From assembly GCA_021790935.1 (NCBI GenBank), contig JAJYFL010000004.1, positions 1-64,000 on the forward strand: a stretch of 64,000 nucleotides of DNA, read 5' to 3'. Shown one piece after another: positions 1 through 7,938 of this stretch; the stretch's first letter is position 1, and every line of letters starts with the position of its first letter. Source of the DNA: a bacterium (GTDB lineage: Bacteria > Vulcanimicrobiota > Vulcanimicrobiia > Vulcanimicrobiales > Vulcanimicrobiaceae). The notes beneath the pieces were generated by a model, which did no database searches, had not been told where the DNA came from, and was given only the letters and a program-made list of their open reading frames with translations. The position numbers and the translations under genes are program-made.

Positions 1-9
1 GCTACGCTC

Positions 10-95
10 TTGGGATGACCGGGACTCGAACCCGGATGCCCTTGCGGGCGACAGATTTTAAGTCTGTTGTGTCTGCCGGTTCCACCATCATCCCA
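10..95 (-). tRNA. tRNA-Leu (anticodon UAA)
   Basis: Read on the minus strand, this folds as a class II tRNA. A 7-bp acceptor stem (TGGGATG with CATCCCA) is followed by an anticodon loop ACTTAAAAT carrying UAA, a long variable arm and the T-loop GTTCGAGTC. The long variable arm and the UAA anticodon identify leucine. Position 10 is the discriminator A. No CCA is encoded next to it, so the 3' end must be added enzymatically, unlike the initiator tRNA at 14259-14335. Confidence 0.93.
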
Positions 96-111
96 TCGCC
101 TGGAACGAGGA

Positions 112-633
112 CTATTCCTCGACTTTCGGAGGCGAGATTTGCAAGAGACCCAAAACGACCGTTAGACGGTCGACGAACTCGCCGTATCCAGCGGCGTGCG
201 CGTCGTCACGCAACTGGCGGATCTCATCGACGGCTCGGCTAACGTTCGGACGGCTCATCTCGCGGAACATCTCTCGCGCCCGATCGAAGCGCGTGTCCGG
301 ATCTTCGTCGCGCGCCCGTTTCTCGAACGACGGTAGCACCTCGGAGTGCCCGAGAACGATGTCCCCGACGATCTCAACGATCGCGTCGGCGTGCGGCCGT
401 GCGGCCGTCGCGGCAAGATCGACGTACCGGTCCTCGCGGTCTCGCGCCGATATCGCAATCAGATTTGCCTCGACGCAGAGTTCGATGAGCCCGCTCACCA
501 GCGGCACGGCGTCGGCAGCAGCGTCGAGATACGCCTCGTAGACGTCGTCCTCGTCTTCGTCGGCTGCATCCAGGTAGTCTTGCCACGCACGCCGTGCATC
601 GAGTATGGCGCGATAGGTATCGCCTTCTGACAT
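112..633 (-). CDS. Hypothetical acidic helical protein
   Basis: A 173-aa protein with an ATG start and no signal peptide or membrane segment. It is rich in Asp, Glu and Ala and is probably all-helical; for example, the stretch DEDEDD occurs near residue 25. I do not recognise a family. Third-position GC is high, as in its neighbours, and it is the last gene before tRNA-Leu, about 50 bp downstream of the exopolyphosphatase gene on the same strand. A cytosolic protein is the only reasonable inference. Confidence 0.6.
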   Translation of the reverse strand: MSEGDTYRAILDARRAWQDYLDAADEDEDDVYEAYLDAAADAVPLVSGLIELCVEANLIAISARDREDRYVDLAATAARPHADAIVEIVGDIVLGHSEVLPSFEKRARDEDPDTRFDRAREMFREMSRPNVSRAVDEIRQLRDDAHAAGYGEFVDRLTVVLGLLQISPPKVEE

Positions 634-685
634 ACGGACCGTTTCGACGGGCGCCCCCTCGATTACTCGGAGGACGGAGCCGCTT

Positions 686-1597
686 TCAGCGCGGCGTTCG
701 CTCTCGCTCGATCAGCAAGAAGCCGTATGGCAGATCGCGCGTGGTCACGGTCGCACGATCGTGCCCGGTCAGGGCAAGCGCAGCCTCGGCGATGCATATG
801 CCGGCGGGCAGGATGTCTGCTCGCTGAGGGTTCATGCCGGGCAGCAGTTTACGCTTTTCGAGCGGCAGCGAGCAGAGCCGGTCGAACCATTCGGCGAGCG
901 TTTCGCGTGCCAAGTCCAAGCGGACGAATGCGGTGCGGCGCCCGCGCACGAGCGCAGCGGTCGTCGTCGCGCTGCCGCCCACGAGCACCAGCGCGTCGAC
1001 ATGCTGGAAGCGGGCGACCGCCGCTAGGCGCTCCCCCGCCAGCGCCCGCGCACGTTCGATGGTCGCAGCATCGACTCGCCCGTGCGCGCCCGAGAGGCCC
1101 GGGCACCACTCGGTAAGCCGCACCGCACCGATCTCGCACGAGAGCAGATCCGCCGCATGGGACCGATCGCCGATAGCATACTCGGTGCTGCCGCCGCCCG
1201 CGTCAAGCACGCCGGCGCGCGGGCCATCGGAGCCTCGCAGGGCGGTAACGGCGCCGCGGTACGAGGCGATTGCCTCCTCCTCGCCCGTTAGAACGCGCAG
1301 ATCGACGCCGGCAATCGCCCGGACGCGGGCCGCGAACTCATCGGCGTTCTGCGCCCGCCGCAAGGCGCTCGTGGCGATGACGAACAGGCGATCGCAACTG
1401 CCATGAATCGCACGATAGTGGTCGCGCACGGCGGCCAGCGTGCGCTCCATCGGTACCTCCCCGATGCGCCCGCGCTCGCGCAGACCCTCGCCGACGCGCG
1501 TCCCGATCGAACGCTGCGTCGCGATCCGCGACCCGTCGGCCACGAGAAAGCGCGTCGAGTTCGTACCGACGGAGATGACGCCCCAGCGTTCGCTCAT
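686..1597 (-). CDS. Ppx/GppA exopolyphosphatase family phosphatase
   Basis: A 303-aa protein of the sugar kinase/actin-fold Ppx/GppA family, which removes phosphate from polyphosphate or pppGpp. Family marks are the N-terminal phosphate-1 loop GVISVGTNSTRFLVADG, the phosphate-2 loop DAGGGSTEYAIG near residue 137, and VGGSATTTAAL near residue 206. The length matches the short (about 300 aa) PPX form without the C-terminal HD domain. The ATG overlaps the TGA of the upstream S1-like gene (ATGA), so the two are co-translated. Polyphosphatase and pppGpp phosphatase activity cannot be told apart from sequence. Confidence 0.88.
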   Translation of the reverse strand: MSERWGVISVGTNSTRFLVADGSRIATQRSIGTRVGEGLRERGRIGEVPMERTLAAVRDHYRAIHGSCDRLFVIATSALRRAQNADEFAARVRAIAGVDLRVLTGEEEAIASYRGAVTALRGSDGPRAGVLDAGGGSTEYAIGDRSHAADLLSCEIGAVRLTEWCPGLSGAHGRVDAATIERARALAGERLAAVARFQHVDALVLVGGSATTTAALVRGRRTAFVRLDLARETLAEWFDRLCSLPLEKRKLLPGMNPQRADILPAGICIAEAALALTGHDRATVTTRDLPYGFLLIERERTPR

Positions 1598-1935
1598 TCA
1601 AAACGCGCCGCGCGGCGCTTCTTCTGCAAGAAATGCCGCTCGTGCGCCGGCGGCGCGTCCGGTCTCTCCCACTCTTGCGTCATCTTCAAGAATCCGGCGA
1701 TCTGCTCTTCGAAGCGATCGTCTTGCAACTGCGGAGCGACCGTAACGACCGCGTGGCGTCCCGCGACGCGGACTGTGAACTCGAGCGGCCTCTTCGTCGC
1801 GAAGGCGCGCGCGTACGCGGGGCGATGGGCTTCGACGTCCGCGTGCAGGGCCGTTGCGAGATCGCCGTTCTCCAAGCGCACCGTCGCACCGAAGGCGTTA
1901 ACGTCGATGACGCAGCCGCGGATCCGCTCGCTCAC
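1594..1935 (-). CDS. S1-like RNA-binding domain protein
   Basis: A 113-aa protein with a GTG start whose GTGA overlaps the stop of the FtsB-like gene. Residues 5-68 resemble a single S1/OB-fold domain: CVIDVNAFGATVRLENG followed by a conserved-looking valine-rich strand (FTVRVAGRHAVVTVAP). The C-terminal tail is basic (KKRRAARFE) and may bind nucleic acid. A small S1 protein between the septum-initiator gene and ppx is a familiar order in several phyla. The function is inferred from the fold only. Confidence 0.65.
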   Translation of the reverse strand: MSERIRGCVIDVNAFGATVRLENGDLATALHADVEAHRPAYARAFATKRPLEFTVRVAGRHAVVTVAPQLQDDRFEEQIAGFLKMTQEWERPDAPPAHERHFLQKKRRAARFE

Positions 1936-2252
1936 CGCGGCGTCGTCGTACCCGGTTTCACGTAGACGATCGCTTCATTCGGCCGCACCAAATGCAGCCG
2001 TTCGTGGATGGCGGGAATGGAGCCAAGGGGGCTTTCCAAGCGGCGCAACTCGCGTTCTTGCTCCGCCTTGCGCTCGCGTAGCCGGACGACATCGCGGCGT
2101 ACGTTCGAGAGCGAGTGGGCCATCGCGACGTCTTCGCTGACGATGCGGCCGAATTGAACGCTCATCAGCACGAAGACGACCGCGCCGAGAAACGCGGCGA
2201 CAATACGGCCGGCCAGGCGCACGACGCCGTGCGGCCGCCGGTGCCGCGTCAT
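1932..2252 (-). CDS. FtsB/DivIC-like septum formation initiator
   Basis: A 106-aa bitopic membrane protein. A short basic N-terminus is followed by one membrane segment (about residues 13-33, rich in Ala, Val and Leu), then a coiled coil of Arg/Glu heptads (RDVVRLRERKAEQERELRRLE) and a short C-terminal cap. This is the standard FtsB/DivIC architecture in the FtsQLB division complex. The ATG at 2252 is preferred over an upstream in-frame start because it forms a 4-nt ATGA overlap with the accA stop. FtsL cannot be excluded. Confidence 0.72.
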   Translation of the reverse strand: MTRHRRPHGVVRLAGRIVAAFLGAVVFVLMSVQFGRIVSEDVAMAHSLSNVRRDVVRLRERKAEQERELRRLESPLGSIPAIHERLHLVRPNEAIVYVKPGTTTPR

Positions 2253-3229
2253 AGATTGTGGTCCACCGCTTCCAGGCGCTCCGCGTGCCACGCGCCTATC
2301 CGCCGATATTTCCCATACCGCGCCTCGAGCAATTCCGCCGTCGGCAGCGCCGAGAGCTGTCGCAATGAGGACTCCACCGATTCCAGCACGCGCGCGATCG
2401 ACCCCGCCGCATCGCGATGCGCACCCCCCAGCGGTTCGGGGACGATCTCGTCGACGATCCCGAACCCCTGGAGATCCTGAGCGGTTAACTTCAATCGCGC
2501 TGCCGCTTCTTCCGCCTTACCGGCATCGCTCCATAGGATGGCGGCGCAGCCCTCCGGCGTAGCGACCGAGTAGTAACTATGCTCGAGCATGATCAAGCGG
2601 TCCGCTATACTGAGCGCGAGCGCCCCACCGCTGCCTCCCTCGCCGATGACCACCGCGACCACCGGGACGCGTGCCTGCGTGAACTCGTAGAGACACGAAG
2701 CGATGGCCTCGGACTGTGCGTGCTCCTCGGAGGCGATGCCGGGATCGGCGCCCTTGGTGTCGACGAAGGTGACGATCGGCAGGCCGAGGCGCGAAGCCAG
2801 ATGCGCGAGGCGCCGCACCTTTCGGTACCCCTCGGGCGACGGCATGCCGAAATTGCGGCGCAGGTTCTCCTTGGTATCGCGACCCCGCTGCTCGCCGATC
2901 GCCATCACCGCGCGCGTGCCGAGGAGCGCGAAGCCGCCGACGATCGAGGGATCGTCTCGGAAATGCCGGTCTCCGTGCAGCTCGTCGAACCGTGCGAACT
3001 GCGCCAAATAATCGAGCGTCGTCGGGCGATTGGGATGGCGCGCCATGTGCACTTTCTGCCACGGCGACATCGAACTGAAGATCTCGTGCTGTATCTGCGC
3101 GTACTTTTCCTCGAGCGCACGAATATCCGACGACATGTCGACGGACTGGCTTGCGGTGGCCGCTCGCAGCTCCTCGATGCGCCGCTCCAGCTCGAGCAGG
3201 CCTTTCTCGCGTTCCACGATGACGTTCAC
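2249..3229 (-). CDS. accA: Acetyl-CoA carboxylase carboxyltransferase alpha subunit
   Basis: A 326-aa AccA that, with AccD, transfers the carboxyl group from carboxybiotin to acetyl-CoA for fatty-acid synthesis. The N-terminal coiled-coil segment (about residues 5-50), the motif HMARHPNRPTTLDY and the crotonase-fold core with GEGGSGGALAL and TPEGCAAILW are all present, and the length is normal. The start is GTG, overlapping the accD stop by GTGA. The order accD-accA with a division gene downstream indicates one transcript. Confidence 0.96.
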   Translation of the reverse strand: MNVIVEREKGLLELERRIEELRAATASQSVDMSSDIRALEEKYAQIQHEIFSSMSPWQKVHMARHPNRPTTLDYLAQFARFDELHGDRHFRDDPSIVGGFALLGTRAVMAIGEQRGRDTKENLRRNFGMPSPEGYRKVRRLAHLASRLGLPIVTFVDTKGADPGIASEEHAQSEAIASCLYEFTQARVPVVAVVIGEGGSGGALALSIADRLIMLEHSYYSVATPEGCAAILWSDAGKAEEAAARLKLTAQDLQGFGIVDEIVPEPLGGAHRDAAGSIARVLESVESSLRQLSALPTAELLEARYGKYRRIGAWHAERLEAVDHNL

Positions 3230-4083
3230 CTATCGGGCTCCGCGGCGACCGGCTTGTCGTCGGCGTACTCCAGTATCCGGCCGAGCGCCGCCTTGAGGTC
3301 GTGGCGATCTACGACCATATCGACGTGCCCCTTCTCGAGCAAGAACTCTGCCGTCTGGAACTGATCGGGCAGCTTCTGCCGAATGGTCTGTTCGATGACG
3401 CGCCGCCCGGCGAAGCCTATCATCGCTTTTGGTTCGGCTACGATCACGTCGGCTTGAAACGCAAAGGACGCCGAGACCCCGCCGCTCGTCGGGTCGGTCA
3501 GCACCGTCACGAAAAGGTTTCCGTCGCCCATGAAGCGGGCGACCGCCCCCGTCGTCTTCGCCATCTGCATCAGTGCAAGCATGCCTTCTTCCATGCGTGC
3601 GCCGCCCGATGCGGTAAAGATGATGCACGGAATGCGGCGCTTGCGCGCCTCCTCGAGCAGCATGGTGATGCGTTCGCCGACGACCGTACCCATCGTACCG
3701 CCGCGAAAATGAAAGTCCATGACCCCCAGCGCGACGTCGCGACCCGTCAGCGTTCCGAACCCGCAGACGACGCCCTCGCCGAGCTGCGAGTTTTCGCGGT
3801 CGGCGGCGAGTTTGGCCGGATAACTCTTCTTATCGACCCATTCGAGCGGGTCGCCGGACTGCACCTCGTTGCCGATCTCGACGAAGTCGTTGTCGACGAT
3901 CGTACTGATGCGATCGAAGGCATTCATTCTAAAATGGTAACCGCACTTCGTGCAGACCCAGAGGTTAGCCGCCAGATCGGGGCGATAGAGCACCTCGGCG
4001 CATTTCACGCATCTCGTCCAGAGCGCGGCTCCATCGTTCTGATTCTTGCTTCGGCGCCGCCGCAGCCATTCGGGCATCGGCAT
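3226..4083 (-). CDS. accD: Acetyl-CoA carboxylase carboxyltransferase beta subunit
   Basis: A 285-aa AccD with the N-terminal zinc ribbon (CVKC and CTKC pairs between residues 23 and 46) and the carboxyltransferase core: FHFRGGTMGTVVGERI, TASGGARMEEG and DPTSGGVSASFA. The reading frame stays open far upstream, but the ATG at 4083 (MPMPEWLRRR) gives the usual N-terminus and overlaps the glycosyltransferase stop as TGATG. An ATG two codons later is possible. It works as the heterotetramer partner of AccA. Confidence 0.96.
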   Translation of the reverse strand: MPMPEWLRRRRSKNQNDGAALWTRCVKCAEVLYRPDLAANLWVCTKCGYHFRMNAFDRISTIVDNDFVEIGNEVQSGDPLEWVDKKSYPAKLAADRENSQLGEGVVCGFGTLTGRDVALGVMDFHFRGGTMGTVVGERITMLLEEARKRRIPCIIFTASGGARMEEGMLALMQMAKTTGAVARFMGDGNLFVTVLTDPTSGGVSASFAFQADVIVAEPKAMIGFAGRRVIEQTIRQKLPDQFQTAEFLLEKGHVDMVVDRHDLKAALGRILEYADDKPVAAEPDR

Positions 4084-4805
4084 CAGTCTTTGCCGGCCTT
4101 TGGAAACAAGCGCGCCGCGTACAGCCGCCGCAGCTGCCGCAGATAGTTGAATATCTCCTTCTCGTTGAGCTTCGACTCGCCCACGACGCGGTCGGTAAAG
4201 ACGTACGGTATCTCGATCGCCTTTCCATAATGCGCCTTGGCTACCACTTCGAGCCCGATCTTGAAGCCGATCGGATCGAGCCGAACGCCGTCGAGCGCCT
4301 CTCGGCGAACGAGGAAATACCCGCTGGTGATGTCCTTCACGCGCGTCAGCGGCGAGGCCAGCAGACACGCGACGCGCGATGTCACGATGCGCGTCCAGGG
4401 CCAGTTCGTTATTCCGCCGCCGGCAACGTAGCGGCTCCCGACCGCGAGCCCGTATTCGCCGGATTCGAGCGCCGCGACCATTTTGGGAAGGATGTCGACG
4501 TCGTGGCTGAAGTCGGCGTCCATCGCTCCGAGGGCCTGCGATTCCGGCCGCGCGAATTTCCAGCCGTCGATGACGCCGCTCGAAAGCCCCAACTTCCCGG
4601 GCCGGTGCAGGCATCGCACGGGCAGCTCCGCGGCGAGGCGATCGACGATCGCTCCGGTTCCGTCCGGCGAATTATCGTCGACGACGACGATCTCGCCGTC
4701 CAAGCCGTCGCGACGGAAGATATCGCCGAGCGACCGAATCAGCCGCTCGATTCCACCGGCTTCGTTGTATGTAGGGACGACCATCGAAAACGCGAGATTG
4801 CCCAT
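4083..4805 (-). CDS. Polyprenol-phosphate mannosyl/glucosyltransferase-like GT2
   Basis: A 240-aa family 2 glycosyltransferase of the dolichol-phosphate-mannose synthase (DPM1) type. It has the nucleotide-sugar loop VVPTYNEAGG, VVDDNSPDGT, the metal-binding MDADFSHD and VGSRYVAGGG. It lacks a C-terminal membrane domain, as in the soluble DPM1 class. It should load a sugar on polyprenyl phosphate for lipoglycan or protein glycosylation at the membrane. The sugar donor cannot be told from sequence. Coupled to accD by a 1-nt overlap. Confidence 0.85.
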   Translation of the reverse strand: MGNLAFSMVVPTYNEAGGIERLIRSLGDIFRRDGLDGEIVVVDDNSPDGTGAIVDRLAAELPVRCLHRPGKLGLSSGVIDGWKFARPESQALGAMDADFSHDVDILPKMVAALESGEYGLAVGSRYVAGGGITNWPWTRIVTSRVACLLASPLTRVKDITSGYFLVRREALDGVRLDPIGFKIGLEVVAKAHYGKAIEIPYVFTDRVVGESKLNEKEIFNYLRQLRRLYAARLFPKAGKD

Positions 4806-4868
4806 TGCTGATGAGGCTCTATACGACGAGTCCGACCTGTATTCCGTTGCTCTACGGCGAGCAGTCCG

Positions 4869-5606
4869 TCAGCTTTCGGTCAGGAAGGCGATCGACGCCA
4901 ATACGACGAGCCCCGCAGTTTCGCTGCGAAGGATGCGCCGTCCCAACGAGAGGATGGCTGCGCCGCCTGCGGCGGCCAGGCGAGCTTCGTCGTGCGTGAA
5001 GCCGCCTTCCGGGCCGACGACGACGAGAATGCGAGAGGCACCCTCGATCGCCGCTGCAAGCGTGTGGCGAAGGGGTGCCGGCTCTGCGAGTTCCCACGGG
5101 AAGAGCACGCGATCGTAGCTCGGAAAGCGCGCGAGCAACTCGTCCCAGTTCAGCGGCTCTTCAACGGGCGGAATGTCGCACCGCCCGCATTGTGCGGCCG
5201 CCGTGCGGGCTAGGCGCCTCCAGCGTTCGATCTTCGCTGTGCCGGAACCGGTAACGACGGAGCGCTCCGACGCGAAGGGTAGGATCGACCCGACGCCGAG
5301 CTCCGTGAGTTTTTCGACGACGAAGTCCATCTTCTGCCCCTTCGGAATCGCCTGCGCGACCGTAACCGCAACGGCGCTGCGGATGGGTGCGTTCGCGCGC
5401 GTGGGAGCCAGCACGCGCGCGCGCACGGCGTGGCGTTCGATCTCGAGTTGCGCGGCGTACGCGGTCGCGGTCGAATCCACGATTTCGACGGTGTCGCCGC
5501 TGCGCTTGCGCAAGACGGTTACGATCTTGCGTGCGTCCGAACCGCCGAGCGCGACGACGTCGCCCGGCGACCGTACGCCCTCGACGAAGAAGCGCTCGCC
5601 GCTCAC
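4869..5606 (-). CDS. rsmE: 16S rRNA m3U1498 methyltransferase
   Basis: A 245-aa SPOUT methyltransferase of the RsmE family. The N-terminal PUA-like part begins VSGERFFVEG, followed by the linker QAIPKGQKMDFVVEKLTELGV, the knot motif VVVGPEGGFTHDE and the C-terminal LGRRILRSETAGLVVLA. The GTG at 5606 is chosen because homology starts there and it lies 4 nt after the dnaJ stop; the longer in-frame ORF runs into dnaJ. The rsmE-dnaJ-hrcA order is common. Confidence 0.93.
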   Translation of the reverse strand: MSGERFFVEGVRSPGDVVALGGSDARKIVTVLRKRSGDTVEIVDSTATAYAAQLEIERHAVRARVLAPTRANAPIRSAVAVTVAQAIPKGQKMDFVVEKLTELGVGSILPFASERSVVTGSGTAKIERWRRLARTAAAQCGRCDIPPVEEPLNWDELLARFPSYDRVLFPWELAEPAPLRHTLAAAIEGASRILVVVGPEGGFTHDEARLAAAGGAAILSLGRRILRSETAGLVVLASIAFLTES

Positions 5607-5610
5607 GAAT

Positions 5611-6759
5611 CTACTCCGGCCGGAACGCTTCTTTGAATTTCTCGAAGAACGTCTTGTCGTCGTCGATACGATCGCCGCCGGCACGTGCGTACTCCTCGAG
5701 CAACTCGCGCTGCCGTTTGTTCGACTTGGGCGGAACCATCACATGCACCGTAACGACATGGTCGCCGCGCTGCGACCCGCGCACGCTCGGCATGCCGTGC
5801 CCGCGCATGCGAAAGACCGTACCGCTCTGCGTTCCCGCGTGGACGTTCAGCGAAATTTCGCCGTCGAGCGACGGCACGTCGATCGTTCCGCCCAGCGCCG
5901 CCTGCGGGAAACTGATCGGAACGTCGACGTACGTATCGTGCCCGTCGCGCTTGAAGACCGGATGCGGAGCGACGCTCAAGTATACGTAGAGATCGCCCGG
6001 CGGCCCGCCGCGTATACCGGCTTCGCCGCTGCCCGAGATCCGAATGCGGCTGCCGTCATCGATGCCGGCCGGCACTTTCACGGTGAGTTTACGCTCGACC
6101 TCACGGCGTCCGCGTCCGCCGCACGCCTCGCACGGCGTCTGGATGACCTGGCCGTCACCACCGCATTTGCTGCACGCGGACTGCGTCACGAACTGACCGA
6201 GCGGAGTGTGCCGGACCATGCGCATCACGCCGCTGCCGGAGCAGCGGTCGCAGGCTACGATAAGGGTGTTGGGGGCGGCGCCCGAGCCCTTGCAGGTTTC
6301 GCACTGCGCGAGATGGTTGAATCCGATCTCTTTGGTCGCGCCGGCGAACGCTTCGGGCAGCGTTATCTCGAGATCGTAGCGCAGATCTGAGCCGCGCGCC
6401 GGACCCGCGCGCCGCGCCTGGCGCTCTCCGGCCGCTCCCCCACGCGCATCTCCAAAGAACATATCGAAGATGTCGCCGAACCCCGCCGCGCCGAAGCCCG
6501 AGCCGAACCCGAAATCGCCGAAGCCGCCTGCCGCGCCGTTGCCGGTCGTACCGAAGCGGTCGTACTGCGTGCGCTTCTGCGGATCGGAGAGCACCTCGTA
6601 GGCCTCGTTGATCTCCTTGAAGTGCTGTTCGGCAACGGCCTTGTCGGCCGCGACGTCTGGATGGTGTTTGCGCGCAAGCGCGCGGTAGGCTTGCTTGATC
6701 TCGTCTGCGCTCGCACTGCGGCTAACGCCGAGGATCTCGTAAAAGTCCTTGGTGGGCAT
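5611..6759 (-). CDS. dnaJ: Chaperone DnaJ (type I)
   Basis: A 382-aa type I J-protein. It has a J domain at residues 1-70 with the HPD motif (KHHPDVAAD), a Gly/Phe-rich linker, then four zinc-binding CxxCxGxG-type repeats ([32 protein letters not shown]) and C-terminal beta domains. It stimulates DnaK, which is not in this window. The gene follows hrcA by 33 bp with no grpE or dnaK between, so the stress operon has been split. Confidence 0.97.
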   Translation of the reverse strand: MPTKDFYEILGVSRSASADEIKQAYRALARKHHPDVAADKAVAEQHFKEINEAYEVLSDPQKRTQYDRFGTTGNGAAGGFGDFGFGSGFGAAGFGDIFDMFFGDARGGAAGERQARRAGPARGSDLRYDLEITLPEAFAGATKEIGFNHLAQCETCKGSGAAPNTLIVACDRCSGSGVMRMVRHTPLGQFVTQSACSKCGGDGQVIQTPCEACGGRGRREVERKLTVKVPAGIDDGSRIRISGSGEAGIRGGPPGDLYVYLSVAPHPVFKRDGHDTYVDVPISFPQAALGGTIDVPSLDGEISLNVHAGTQSGTVFRMRGHGMPSVRGSQRGDHVVTVHVMVPPKSNKRQRELLEEYARAGGDRIDDDKTFFEKFKEAFRPE

Positions 6760-6792
6760 TCGGCTATGAAGGCACTGCTCGTGCGCTCGGCA

Positions 6793-7845
6793 TCATTTTA
6801 TTTCGACATCGATCAAGCGTTCGGTTAGCGTCTCGGCCGTGCCGGCTGCGAGCGCCATCAACCGGCCGTACGGCATGCGGCGCGGCCCCAGAATCGACAG
6901 CATGCCGATCGCCTGCTCGCCGAAGCGGTATGGCACGGTGACGATGCTGAAATCGGTCATTTCGTCCTGACCCAGCTCCCGCCCGATCTTGACGCTTGCC
7001 GACTCCGAAGTCATCGAATCGGCCACCAGGTCGTATAACGTCTTCTGCTCCTCAACGATGCGTAAGATCGAGCGCAATTTTCGCAGATCTTGGAACTCCG
7101 GCTGATCGAGCAGGTTCTGCGCTCCCGCCGCGCTGACCGTCGGGGCCTCGGCCGAGCGGGCATTGCGCAGAGCGGTCAACACGGCCTGCTTTACGTCCTC
7201 TCCGAGCGCAGCTTCGGCGACGGAAGCGGCAACCTCGGCCTCAGCCACCTCGCGCAATACGCGGTTGCCCAAGCGCGCGTTCAGGGCGTTCGAGAGCCGG
7301 GTCAGGTCGTCTGGCGTCGCGTCCGCGGCGAGTTCGAACATGCTCTGGGCCGACACCCCGAGCGAGGTCACGACGATCGCAACGCCGGTACGGGCGGTCA
7401 ACCAGATGAGCTGGATGTGCCGGAACGTCTGCGCGTCGGGCTGCGGCTTGGTGACGAAGGCGAGATTCTTGGAGAGGCGCCCGAGCAGGCGCGTGGCGTT
7501 GTCGATGATCTCGTCGAGTTCGCGGCTGGCATCCCGCAGCTCGTCGCGGATGCGATGGCGCTCCTCCGATTGGAGCAGTTCCGGCTCCATCAAGCGGTCG
7601 ACGTAGGTGCGATACCCCGCGTCGGATGGCACGCGTCCGGCCGACGTATGCGGCTGCACGAGGTAACCGCCCGCCTCCAGTTCGGCCATGTCGTTGCGAA
7701 CCGTCGCCGAGCTTACGCCGAGATTATACTTCTGCGTGAGCGACTGCGAGCCGACGGGCTCCGCCGTCGCTATGTACTCGTAGACCACCGTTGCCAGAAT
7801 GTACGCCTTGCGCTTGCCGAGGCCGCCGCCTTCACCGGATTTCAT
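6793..7845 (-). CDS. hrcA: Heat-inducible transcription repressor HrcA
   Basis: A 350-aa HrcA with an N-terminal winged helix (about residues 9-75, with NLGVSSATVRNDMAELEAGG), a GAF-like middle domain and the C-terminal PYRFGEQAIGMLSILGPRRM stretch typical of the family. It represses stress genes through CIRCE operators. One such operator lies over its own promoter (7857-7883), so autoregulation is strongly implied. The ATG is 8 nt from the -10 box, which suggests a leaderless mRNA. Confidence 0.96.
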   Translation of the reverse strand: MKSGEGGGLGKRKAYILATVVYEYIATAEPVGSQSLTQKYNLGVSSATVRNDMAELEAGGYLVQPHTSAGRVPSDAGYRTYVDRLMEPELLQSEERHRIRDELRDASRELDEIIDNATRLLGRLSKNLAFVTKPQPDAQTFRHIQLIWLTARTGVAIVVTSLGVSAQSMFELAADATPDDLTRLSNALNARLGNRVLREVAEAEVAASVAEAALGEDVKQAVLTALRNARSAEAPTVSAAGAQNLLDQPEFQDLRKLRSILRIVEEQKTLYDLVADSMTSESASVKIGRELGQDEMTDFSIVTVPYRFGEQAIGMLSILGPRRMPYGRLMALAAGTAETLTERLIDVEIK

Positions 7846-7856
7846 TACCCTCTATC

Positions 7857-7883
7857 TTAGCAGTCTTGGCGCCGGAGTGCCAA
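7857..7883 (-). promoter_or_regulatory. CIRCE operator over the hrcA promoter
   Basis: The plus strand reads TTAGCAGTC, nine bases, GAGTGCCAA. Each arm differs from the CIRCE consensus (TTAGCACTC-N9-GAGTGCTAA) by one base. On the minus strand the operator spans a promoter: TTGGCA (7878-7883), an 18-nt spacer, and TAAGAT (7854-7859). It is followed after exactly 8 nt by the hrcA ATG. The operator therefore covers -35 to -10, and HrcA should block polymerase binding directly. Confidence 0.85.
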
Positions 7884-7938
7884 CCCTATGCCGACTTATT
7901 CGGCAGGCGTGCGCGCGTTCTCCCTGTAATTCGCCCGG